Shown one piece after another: positions 10,834 through 21,832 of a stretch of 64,000 bases of DNA (positions are counted from its first letter, which is position 1; the number at the start of each line of letters is the position of its first letter). The notes below the pieces were generated by a model that saw only the letters and a program-made list of their open reading frames with translations, was not told where the DNA came from and did not search any database. The DNA is taken from contig JASXTE010000017.1 in assembly GCA_030280995.1 (NCBI GenBank), positions 22,892,498-22,956,497 of the forward strand, given 5' to 3'. Origin of the DNA: Hemileia vastatrix (Eukaryota > Basidiomycota > Pucciniomycetes > Pucciniales > Zaghouaniaceae). Position numbers and translations under genes: made by a program.

Positions 10834-13099
10834 GGGTCTCAAACTTGAACAAATATGCCTGGTGGATTTCATTTGAAAACCACCACATAAACACACCATG
10901 AAACATGGCTGATTTGGTACATGAGATTATAAACATGGGGTCAAATATGTCCTACTGTAGTGAAAATTTTCCAACCACAGCACAGGAAACCAATCTAAAT
11001 ATCCTCCCAATTCACCACACATCACATCTTTCCCAACCCACTTTTTTGAAACAAATTTTTACACATGGTGCCCCAGTAAATTTTGAGCTTTTCATTACTT
11101 TCTTTATCAACAATTCCTGAACAAATTTATATCCTCAAAACTCAGTCATCATGCCAAGAACACTACAAAATTTTCAACACAATGGTTTTAAATCCTTTTT
11201 TCATGCTCTCAAAATGATCAAGTTGCATGTACTTTCCACTTGGTTTTGTTTTATTTTCGCATATTAACTTTTATTTTGAATTTTCACTGAAAGCATAATT
11301 TTTCCCTTCCTGATTCATTTTGGTTAATCATATCAACATGAAGTTGGATATTTCAGAAATTGCAACATTTTTCATTCTTTCTGTTTTTCAATGATCTTTT
11401 ATATCCTTTTATTCATCTTCTCTCACTTCCTTAACTCTTCTTCTATTTTTTTATCCATCACTTCCTGAACTTCTATCTGGTCCTTTTACATCTTTGAAGA
11501 CATCTCATCAGGTAAGTCATCCTCCCACCATATTTTTTTCAATTTTAACTGAAGTTCTTTTTCTGAATTTGTTTTTTTTTTTTTTCTATTTCTTTTTTTG
11601 TTTTCTCAAATCACATTTCCACTTTTAAGAAGGTTCTACAGAAGCCTAGCTCTCATATCCACCAAGAGACATCTGATTTGGCTCACTGGTTAATGAGATA
11701 TTTATTATTTACTTGTCTCAAACTTTCATCACTTTTATTTTAATCTTCTCAAGTAGGTCTTACTCTGGAACAAATATAATACTTATAAATAACATAGGTA
11801 GCTAAAATAGATCTTTTTAGACCATGGATAATACCTGACTTTAATTTTTATAACCCTTTTTTGATTTTCTTTAAAGTCAAAAATAAAAGGTCAGAAATAG
11901 GGTTAGGGTTTTTTAAATGACATATCCTTTTGTTGGAAGAATCTCATGAATCATTTATTTTATTTCCAGAAAATGGTGTTGAATTTGGTCTAGTGGTTGC
12001 TGAGATAACTTCTTCCAAAGTTGAATCTTGTTTCATAGACTAATTTACATTTTTTAAGTTCAATGTTGCATAATATGCATATAGGGCTTATGCAATCTAT
12101 TTCAAATAATACTTCAGGCTTTTGGCTCTGATTTGATCAGCTAAATATCAGTTTTGGATGAGTCCTTCCTATTTTGTTATTTTTAATGAGGATGAATATT
12201 AACATTTGATGAATTTTAGCTCATTCAAATCCCACATTATTTTGATTACAGGTTCTCTATAGGCATGAATTTCATTTCCATAAAGCATAATAAATTTTGG
12301 CTCAAAAATTTCTGAGATATCTACTTTTAAAGTTGAGTCTTTTTATGTAAACTAATTTAAATTTTTGAATTTTGATATTCTGTAATATGCATGTTTTTTC
12401 TGATACTTTTCATTGTACCACTCCCAAGGTATGTAAATTCCTCAACTGTTTTTTATCATTTGTTTCCTCAATTTTTCTTCTTTATAAATCATTTTTTTCC
12501 CTGATTTGTTGATGTTTTGGATTTTTTTCAGGAGATGGTATCATCAAATCTATTTGGAACTCTTCTCAGCATAATCATCAATCAAAAATCCAAGAGATAA
12601 TCATCAAACTACCAAGGAAACTCCTGGTTTGATATCTTGTAAAAAAATTTCTCATTTTTTAGGAATCTTGTGAAGCACTTACTCATTTTTGTTTTTCATT
12701 CCAGATCAACCAAAGTCTGATAAACCAGGTAAGTAAAGCAAGGAGGAAGGGCCCTACTTATAGTAAATCTTTAAGGAGGGGTTCCAAATAGGGTAACTAG
12801 AAGATTTTCCATTTTTTTATTTTTATTTCATAAATTTTTAAATTATCAATTATTAAATATAATCAATCAAATAAAACGTTTGTGCAATTGAGCCTCGCTG
12901 CTGTATAAATTAGTTCATTTAATTATTTATTTGTATTGAATGGATGAATTGTCAATACATTGCTTGTTATATGATTTATTTGGTTTTGGTCACATCTGAA
13001 ATCATTAGCAGGTGGAATTGTGAATCCCATTACTTTTACTTGGCTGATTATATTTTTTTATTGATTTATATAAGAATTTATGAAATTAAAATGAAAATT

Positions 13100-13340
13100 T
13101 GGTAATCTTTACCCCCTCCCACAGTAAGTTGCAGGGGGAGGTATTGTAAATTTTTTTTTTACATAAATATTTTTTTTGACATGAAAAAAAATGGCAATCT
13201 CCACCCCCTCCCACAGTAAAATTCAGGATGAGGTATTGCCATTTTTTTTTTCAGACATAAAAAAATTTTTTGACATGAAAAAAATGGCAATCACCACCCC
13301 CTAATATAGTGAAATTCAGGGGAGGGTATTGCCAAATTTC
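13100..13340. repeat. Three tandem hairpin units
   Basis: Three units of roughly 90 bp each begin with GGYAATC and a C-run (CCCCCTCCCACAGTA) and end with a G-run and GAGGTATTGCC or a variant. The first and last parts are complementary, so each unit can fold back. A-rich and T-rich tracts separate them. Confidence 0.7.
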
Positions 13341-14238
13341 TAGATTTAGAAAAATAAAATTTGTTAATTTATGTATCTTGTGCATAAGTGTTGATTAATG
13401 AAGCTGTTGAAAAACCATATTTAACCAAATTATTAATAGAAATCCAGAATGAATTTTAGTCAAGTAGATATGGAGAAAAAAATTACTTATAATTTAAATA
13501 CAAAACATTTAATTAACTGGAATCCTAAAAAATAGCAAGAGTAGAAGCATGCAATGTATATAAGAGAGATTCAAAGCATTTTTTTACAATCAAAATATTT
13601 ATTTCCATCTCTGATCTGGAAGAGGTTTTCAAGATGGGTAAATGTGCCACCATTTCAATTTGAACTAAATTGACAAAGTGCAACACAGATTTGAATAGGA
13701 GGATCTCTTTATGAACAACAAGAATCATTTCTGAAAATTGAGTGATATTTTATCAGTTCAAGTAACTGAGAAATCCAGGCAAGATTGTGCAAAATATCTG
13801 TTTAAAGCTAATTTAAGGAATGCTTTAAAGAACCTCAAGGTTAAATTGTGGTTGCTGTTGTATGGAAAGTGTTCTGGAATATAAGTAGTGACTCTTCAGC
13901 ATGTCACACATGTAAGCCAAGTCAATTTCAGCATTGAAGTTGGTATCTGAGTTAACCAATAGATCCAGGGCTAGAGTGGTAGCAGTTATTTCTAGTTTAC
14001 AATGGACTGAAAGAGGAATTTTAGTGAATGGTGATTAAGACTAAGGGTGAGTGTATGATGAAGTGGCTGCTTAAGTGGTGGGAAGTCATGTTTCTCACAT
14101 GTTGAATAATAAGCCCTTAAGAATTAGGCGGAAAAGAATCTATAAAGATGGCTTGTCTGTACCTATTGCTGACTAATCAAGATGAAGGAGAAAAGTGTTT
14201 TTTTGGCTTTTTTTACCAAAAGAAGGTTTGTTTGAGGC

Positions 14239-14301
14239 AAAACACACCATCAAAATACACCTGTCCATGGCAGGTGTATTTCATTTTCTGATGGTGTGTT
14301 T
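14239..14301. repeat. Nested palindrome
   Basis: AAACACACCATCA at the left pairs with TGATGGTGTGTTT at the right, and inside it AAATACACCTG pairs with CAGGTGTATTT around a short TCCATGG centre. It sits next to the right end of the candidate 3.5-kb element. Confidence 0.75.
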
Positions 14302-14599
14302 GGTACTTTTTTTGTGGTGTGTTTATGTGGTGTATTTGATCAAGTTTGAGATGCCCTAATGTACTCCATCCCATCTAATTTTCATAGATAATCTCTATTG
14401 TTCTAGAAATATCCTTATCAGCAATGGCCAATTTTATTTTTGAGCCATTAATCCCTTCATCAATCCTTTACCACTCATAATTCTTAATATATCAAAGAAT
14501 ATGCTTTTTTTATTTCATATAATGTTTTTTTCAAGCTTTCAAATGTCAGATAACACTACCAGAAAGATGAAGCCTAGCTTGTAGTAATTTAGAATTACA

Positions 14600-16420
14600 T
14601 AAAAAATAAAAGAACCCGAGCCACAGGAAGTGGCTCAGGATTGAAATATAAAAAAAAAATTTCTGCCAGGTTTAAGACGGCAGCGTTTAATAAAAAAAAA
14701 AAAATTGGCCAAAGCCACTAAAAGTGGCTTTGGCCAATTTTATAATACATCTTTCAGGCAGTTTAAAACTGCCTGCAAGATTGTGAGTTTAAAAGCAAGC
14801 GAAGTTACATGCAGCAACTTTTCTTGCTTTTTTTTTATATTATTGACTTGCAGCCAGTAATAAACTGGCTGCAAGTCTTTTTTTAAAGCAACCAAAGTCA
14901 CTACAAGCGACTTTGGTTGCAATAACTTTTTTCTCATCTCCCAGCCAGGCCCCCCCTGGCCGGGAGGTCTTAAGGTGAACGATCAGCAAATGTTGATTTA
15001 GAATTACATAAAAAATAAAAGAGCCCGAGCCACAGGAAGTGGCTCAGGATTGAAATATAAAAAAAAAATTGCTGCCAGCTTTAAGCCGGCAGCGTTTAAT
15101 AAAAAAAAAAAAATTGGCCAAAGCCACTTTTAGTGGCTTTGGCCAATTTTATAATACATCTTTCAGGCAGTTTAAAACTGCCTGCAAGATTGTGAGTTTA
15201 AAAGCGAGCGAAGTTGCATGCAGCAACTTCGCTCGCTTTTTTTTTATATTATTGACTTGCAGCCAGTAATAAACTGGCTGCAAGTCTTTTTTTAAAGCAA
15301 CCAAAGTCGCCACAAGCGACTTTGGTTGCAATAACTTTTTTTCATCTCCCAGCCAGGCTCCCCCTGGCTGGGAGGTCTTAAGGTGAACAATCAGCCAATG
15401 TTGCTTTAAGCAACATTGGCTGCTTAAAACATAAACTACCAGCCAGGGGGAGCCTGGCTGGTAGTAATATATATTTACATTAAAAAAAAAAGAACCCGAG
15501 CCACAGGCAGTGGCTCGGGTTTGAAATAAAAAAAAAATATTGCTGCCAGCTTTAAGCTGGCAGCGTTTAATAAAAAATAAAAAAAAATTGGCCAAAGCCA
15601 CTAAAAGTGGCTTCGGCCAATTTTATATTACATCTTGCAGGCAGTTTTAAACTGCCTGCAAGATTGTGAGTTTAAAAGCGAGCGAAGTTGCATGCAGCAA
15701 CTTCGCTCGCTTTTTTTTTATATTATTGACTTGCAGCCAGTAATAAACTGGCTGCAAGTCTTTTTTTAAAGCAACCAAAGTCGCTACAAGCGACTTTGGT
15801 TGCAAACTGATTTTTGCATCTCCCAGCCAGGGGGAGCCTAGCTGGGAGGTCATAAGGTGAACAATCAGCCAATGTTGCTTTAAGCAACATTGGCTGCTTA
15901 AAACATAAACTACCAGCCAGGGGGAGCCTGGCTGGTAGTAATTTATATTTACTTTAAAAAAAAAAGAACCCAAGCCACAGGAAGTGGCTTGGGATTGAAA
16001 TATAAAAAAAATATTGCTGCCAGCTTTAAGCTGGCAGCGTTTAATTAAAAATAAAAAAAAATTGTCCAAAGCCACTAAAAGTGGATTTGGCTAATTTTAT
16101 ATTACATCTTGCAGGCAGTTTAAAACTTCCTGCAAGATTGTGAGTTTAAAAGCGAGCGAAGTTGCATGCAGCAACTTCGCTCGCTTTTTTTTTTATATTA
16201 TTGACTTGCAGCCAGTAATAAACTGGCCACAAGTATTTTTTTAAAGCAACCAAAGTCGCTACAAGCGACTTTGGTTGCAAACTGATTTTTGCATCTCCCA
16301 GCCAGATAACACTGGCTGGGAGGTTTGATGGTGAGATTTGAGAAGCCAATGTTGCTTAAAGTAACATTGGCTACTATAAAAATAAACTACCAGTCAGGGC
16401 GAGCCTGGCTGGTTTGAATT
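14600..16420. repeat. Hairpin array of element 1: four tandem units of about ten different hairpins
   Basis: Units start at about 14610, 15019, 15491 and 15965 (spacing about 409, 472, 474). Each is a chain of short inverted repeats in fixed order: ACCCGAGCC/GGCTCGGGT; GCTGCCAGC/GCTGGCAGC; TTGGCCAAAGCCAC and complement; CTTGCAGGCAGT and complement; AAAGCGAGCGAAGTTGC and complement; GACTTGCAGCCAG and complement; GCAACCAAAGTCGC and complement; CTCCCAGCCAGG and complement; CAGCCAATGTTGC and complement; TACCAGCCAGG and complement. Arms are 9-17 bp with loops of 3-9 bases. Open frames here are by-products of the symmetry. Confidence 0.9.
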
Positions 16421-16979
16421 AATAATAAAAAATATTAAAGTTGATATACATTTAAATTTGCGCTACTCTTTTACATGCCATTTGCCATTAGTTTTTTGAC
16501 AGTGTGAAATGTTAATGTGCATAGTAAAAAATCAAAGCCAAAAAAAGAGGTATTGGATATTTTTAAATGCCAAAACTTATATGCCCAGTTTTAAAATGTT
16601 TGATATATAAGAATAAGGATTTTGTGTGTAGATTGTTTTTCAGAAAAGCATACTTACTTGTTAACTCTTTTGTAGCCAAATGTCAACTTAGTGGCAAAAA
16701 AAATAATAAGTGATTAAAAATTTGTCTATAACATCTGAAGGTTAGTTTTCCAACCTTATGTGAACAAATAATATGGATAAGTGGATTGATTTCATAAAAT
16801 AAGTGAATGTAAATATTAATTGCATCCGTGTGAAACTATCTGAGGCTTTGGTTCCTCGAATTATACTTTGTGAAACCCTATAAAAATAAGCTGTAAAAAC
16901 AATATGTAAGTTTTAATTAAAAGCATGTGAAAATGTTTAGTCATCATTTGTACAATATATTGCTGTGTAAAAACCTGTT

Positions 16980-17049
16980 GCATATACGCCTTATGCAAGT
17001 CACTGCATGCCATGCAACCGGCTTCAGTAACTTGCATGTTTCTATATGC
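16980..17049. other. Imperfect 70-nt hairpin
   Basis: Outer arms GCATATA and TATATGC, middle arms TGCAAGT and ACTTGCA, and inner arms ACTG and CAGT are nested in correct order, with small internal loops between. It could form one long stem in RNA or a cruciform in DNA. It does not match a tRNA. Confidence 0.55.
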
Positions 17050-17982
17050 ATAACTGTAAGCAAATTTTCATCCGAGTGGCAAATTTTCTACTTCTCTCCT
17101 TCAACTTAGAAGAGACAGGTTATTATAATAATTAGCTTTCCATCTGTTTCACTTAAGAGTTTTTTATTCTGGTTTGTCCCTTATACTTGTTTCTTAAGTA
17201 AAAATATTAATTTCACTTTAAATATAAGTACAACTTTTAGGGAATCCATTTTTCTCAATCATTAGGTTTGCCACCAAAGTAACTTGTTTACAGATTACTA
17301 AATTAGATTTTTAGTATTTTACTCTCCTTTTTAATCTCTTTAAAAAAACATTAGAACTGATGATTGTTTTTAACTCTTGGCAGCTTGATCTCGAACTTGT
17401 CATAGTATCATCAAAAAGCTAATTTTTGGTTAGCATCCAAATTTTATTTTGGTTTGTCTTTCTCTTTTTATTTTTTTCATTCAATAAAAATGATACTTAT
17501 TTTTCTACAATAATCTATTCCTAAAAATTATAATTAACAGATTAGTTGTCCATTTATCAATCAATCAACTCCTACCAAAGGATTTTTTTTAAATTTCAAG
17601 TAAGAATATCTTTTTTTCACTATTTCATTTTAAAACTTTTTATTATACTCAATCATTATATATTAAATAATTAAATAAAATAAAATATCATAGTATCCAC
17701 ATGTGTATGTGATCAATTTTTTTCTACATATCAATAATTTATTTTATTGGCCTCCTGTAATTCTATTAATGGTAGAGGTATAGTTGATTCTTGTTTAAGG
17801 AAACTATACCTTTCAACATTATAAATTATGGATATCTGGCGGTTTGATATATTATTGATATATGGAGAAAAATTAAATAAAGCATCAACAGATACTTATG
17901 TATTATTGCTGTATTTATCATAATAATTGGGCATTGGATTTAAGCTTCACATTTAATTGTTTATGTTTAGGGTATAGTTGAA

Positions 17983-18018
17983 TCTCGTGTGCCAAATGCA
18001 TACGGCAGAATACTATAC
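17983..18018 (+). promoter_or_regulatory. Small stem motif shared with element 2 and the 610-bp array
   Basis: TCTCGTGTGCCAAATGCATACGG holds a 6-bp stem, GTGTGC and GCATAC, around a CAAAT loop, and the flanks GTATAG and CTATAC can extend pairing. Related motifs (TCTCGTACTTGCTGAAAGC) occur three times in intron 1 of the element 2 dioxygenase. A function in expression is a guess based on position only. Confidence 0.35.
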
Positions 18019-18239
18019 TTGTAAGCAATAAAATGAAGCTTTAATTCGAAATACTTGATTAATATTTTAAATGCAGCTAATACTGATGTTTTCTACATGC
18101 ATGTTGGATATGATTTTTTATTTAATATTAAGAATATAATGATTATTTTTGGAGGCCTTATTTTTAACCATTGCATTATTTTGCACTTTTTTTTATTTAT
18201 TTTTGAATTAAATTAATTTCTTATTTACTACACTACAAG

Positions 18240-19417
18240 ATGCAGGCTTCACAAAGTTTGTTTATAAAGAAAAATCACCACCGAGGAAAAAAATCAAACA
18301 ACAAGCATGTGAAAAACATCAAGAATGCATTACTTATGGTTGAAAATTATGGTGTTGAGACAGATGGAAAGAGGGCAAAATATTTTTCTAGGAGTTTTGT
18401 AAAAAATTTAGTTAATCCAGAACGGTATTTGATTTCAAATTCTAGCTGTTATATTTTCCATCCGATCCGCTCCTCAATTCCAAGTGTTATAGTGAAAACA
18501 TTTTCTATTGAAGATCTCATTCGATTAAACATGCTTGAAGCAACAATTCAGTGCATCAAAGACTTTTCTTATTGTGAACATCTAGTTTTGCAAAATAAAG
18601 CTCATAAAAATGGTGGTGGATTTGGTAATATGTTTGTTGGTGGTCGGTGTTTAGATAGGAAAAAGTCTCTATTAATTCGTAAGTATTTTATAGTTTTATT
18701 TATGAATAGTTTTAATCTATTATTATTTCAATTACTTTTTTAGGTAAATATGCTTCTAAGCCCTTAGATTTGGCAGAGTATGTTTGTTGCATGAAGCGAA
18801 TAGAGTTATTCTTTAAATTTTTCTATCAAAATATATCTAATGTTAAGTATCAAGAAGCAGTAAAACTCTGTCAAAAGCTTGGGATTCCTGGGTTTGGAGA
18901 AAAGTTTAACAATGAAGAAATTGAACCATTTTCTGGCAATGTTACTTGGATAACAGGCTCAAATGGAAACGGGTTTTCGAATAGTTCTCACTGTGACTCA
19001 GACCGTAGCGAGTATACATTTGGACTTTTCATACCTAAAGACACTGAGAAAAATTCTCTTCATCAATCTTATGACTCAAATCAACCACGTCAAAAAGGCG
19101 GAGAGCTTCATTTTCCTGAAATAGCTTTCAAAGTAGACATGGAGGCCACTAATGGCATCACAGCAATTCTATGGCCAGCAAACCTTCTTAAACATTTCAC
19201 TTCACGATGTTATGAAATTGGTGGATTCACTCGCCTTGGCTCTTCTATTCAAGTTAGTACAAGACTTTTCAATACATTTAAAAAACTCCAAGAGTTTGAA
19301 ATAGATATTTCTGAGTACTTAAATATAAATGAAGAGTTAGAAAGATGTAATTTTCTTATGATGAAACTTTCTAAGTACAATGAAAAGACTGATTTAACAA
19401 AAAAGAAAGAAAGTTAG
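18240..19417 (+). CDS. TET/JBP-like 2-oxoglutarate/Fe(II) dioxygenase, element 1 copy (two exons, intact)
   Basis: Exons 18240-18678 and 18744-19417, joined by a 65-bp GT-AG intron, give 370 aa without a stop. The C-terminal half has the double-stranded beta-helix signature: SSHCDSDRSEYTFG (H-x-D iron ligands at 18989-18997), GGELHFPE, the distal histidine in LKHFTSRC, and FTRLGSSIQ with the arginine expected to hold 2-oxoglutarate. This matches the JBP1/TET oxygenase domain common in rust fungi, which oxidises methylated pyrimidines in DNA; family members in basidiomycetes are known to travel with transposons. All ligands are present, so it may be active. The basic N-terminus could bind DNA. 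Gene Z is convergent on the other strand. A further upstream exon is possible, so the start is tentative. Confidence 0.8.
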
Positions 19418-21832
19418 TGAATCACTATATATTTAATGCTACTAAAGATATTGAAAAATTAAATACAGAAAATTATTCTGATATACATGTTAATAAAAAA
19501 AGTAAAAGACCATTAAGTAGTGATAGGTAAAAATGTGATTTTATTGTACAGGTATAGTTTTAGTTTAGTGGTAGAATGATATATTTACACACATGTCTAT
19601 AAAAACTTTTTATGAAGCTGATGATTATGTATAATTTGGTGAAAAACCTAAAACAATAAAAGTATCAAAAAAAATGGATGTAAAAATTGAAAAACCATAT
19701 TACAATAAAAATTATCATTGCTACAAGTAAAATAAAATATAATAAAATATAATATAAGAAACAAAATATAGCTTTGTAACTTGCTTAATTATTGCAAATG
19801 GAAACTAAAAATAAACAATATCTTACAAATCCTTCCTAAAAGATCATATGCATCAACATAAATAGATCTGTACTATTAATATTATTTTTAAAAATATTAA
19901 AAATTTGCTAATTTTTGCAATAAGTTTTTACTTATTAATAAATAAAGTAAAACCATGTATTATTTTATTTTTATTTAAGTAAAAATAAAAATAAAAAATA
20001 AATTAAAGGAAAATTATTTATTAATTTTTTTCTTTGAGTCATTCATTATTTGCTTTCATATCTAACTTTAATTAATTTAGTGGCATTACTCAATCTTAAA
20101 TATACTGAAATTTGTACACTAGTGTGACTTGTGATTTTATTTTTTGATAAATTAAATATTTTTCATCATATAATTATATTTTATTGAAGCATATAACTGC
20201 AAAAGTAGAATTGAAATAATCAATAAAAGGAAATGAGATATATTGAGAATAATGAATCTATCAATCAATTTAGATCTCCAATAAAAATTAATTCTAACTT
20301 TAAAAATTGCCTTGTAGAAGAGGAATATTTAATTAATATGAATTTAAATTTCCTTGTAGATCTTGACTTAGCCTTTATCATCTATCTTTAATTAAGTTGC
20401 AGAGTTCAAAAAGCTGAATTATATGATGATATTTCAATATATCTAATTGAATTTTTTTTAAAAATTCATAAAACAAGGTATGTAAAATAGAAACTACTAC
20501 TTCATTTTTAAGTAAATTTTATTATATTATAATAAAATATTAATAATTATGAAAGGGCTTTTACTTTTGTGAGAGAGTGGACCTCAATATATTTAAAGAT
20601 AAATATAACACAATCAAATTGAAATTTATTTTGAAGTGTTTGAATATTTATTCATTGAATTAATTTTTAGAGTTTGGGATGAATATTTCTTTTTTCTTGG
20701 AGTTGAATGAATCTTAAAATCCTAGAAAAATATTTTAGATATGTTTTTGTTGACCTTGATCTATTCAAGTAGATGTAAGTAGAATTTGATTCATATGAAA
20801 TTCTACTTGAAAAATAATATTTCAATAACTTATGATTGACATTTAAGGATTAACAAGAAGGATGGAAATCTAAAAAGGGTTTGTTTTAATATTTATAGAA
20901 ATAATATTTTTAAGTTATTAATAAGGAGTACCCTAGTTGCTTTCTTTTATTTTTTTGCTTTCATAGAAAGAATTAAATATCTTTTTTACCAAATTATTGA
21001 ACAAAATTTGATATCTATACATGAATCTGTAAGTGTAAAAAATAATCAATATAAAATATGAATCAAAATACAGCAAGCTAAATTATAGATCATCAAAATG
21101 TAGAGTAAATATTGTTTTTCAAAATAATTGACACTGATAAAAAGATATTTTTTAAATTTAACTAGTTTTTCAAAGACACTTTAATATGATTCCATACCAA
21201 TATGATGGCTTCTCATTATTTAAATGTCTAGATATTATTTTATCATCGTACATATATATGTTACTATTATTAAATGAATTGAATATTATTTCCAGGAGTT
21301 TTTCATAGAGAATACTTAGTATAATTAAGATAATTATGCACCTAGAAATTATAGAAATTAGATTAAGAAAAGTCTACTTAACAAAAAGCTTTGATGAATT
21401 GTGAGCGAAAATTCATTACACTTAATATTTTTAACTTTTTAAAATGCTGAAAAGAATTGATAGAAACTGTTTCAATTTTGGTAATAATCATCTTAAAATT
21501 TGCGACAAATGCTAAGATGTATTGCCATCTTAAAGAAATATATAGAGTTTTGAGAAAAATGACTTATAATGTATTCTTAATTTTTCTTCAAATTTTTGAT
21601 CCATCATTATTTTGAGTTATGATTATTTCAATAATATTTACTGAATAGCAAAAAAGTGTAAGAAATTTGTACAATAATATTTATTGATAGTTTAAGCATC
21701 TTTATTAAGAATCGGTAATAAATCTCACATAAATAAATAATTTGAGTTACACAAAAAAATGTAGCAATAGGATAAAGTATATATTTACATGAAGTAGGAT
21801 TATGTATTAATTACGTCAACAATAGAGAAAAA
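19418..21832. other. AT-rich intergenic stretch between dioxygenase and gene Z, element 1
   Basis: 2.4 kb with no supportable gene, RNA or repeat. The same interval in element 2 is only 0.8 kb, so about 1.6 kb has been gained here or lost there. Confidence 0.5.

Larger units (their letters stand above)
10834..14356. mobile_element. Candidate non-autonomous DNA element with about 36-bp inverted ends
   Basis: The left end (GGGTCTCAAACTTGAACAAAT, then CACCACATAAACACACCA) matches the reverse complement of the right end (GGGCATCTCAAACTTGATCA, then CACCACATAAACACACCA). TAATG occurs next to both ends but not in perfect register, so the target duplication is uncertain. The 3.5-kb interior has no convincing gene; it contains three tandem hairpin units at 13100-13340 and a nested palindrome at 14239-14301. 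It may be an insertion in element 1, which would explain why element 1 is longer here than element 2. Confidence 0.45.
16421..18239. other. Upstream region of the element 1 dioxygenase
   Basis: No protein frame that I can support. It contains a 70-nt imperfect hairpin at 16980-17049 and, at 17973-18018, a small stem motif also found in the long first intron of the element 2 dioxygenase gene. An upstream short exon like that of the element 2 copy may lie here but was not found. Confidence 0.5.

Noticed and set aside
10905..11120. 71-aa open frame as a gene
   Set aside because: It lies in the terminal part of the candidate non-autonomous element, has no homologue in the window and no splice or domain evidence.
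11500..12760. Possible multi-intron gene, because of several CAGGTAAGT-like sites and pyrimidine tracts
   Set aside because: No coding frame links the putative splice sites; the sites are expected by chance in AT-rich DNA with T-tracts.
14740..16349. Several mutually similar open frames of 65-150 aa in the hairpin array
   Set aside because: They appear on both strands, follow the hairpin symmetry and repeat with the units; no start context, intron or conserved domain supports coding.
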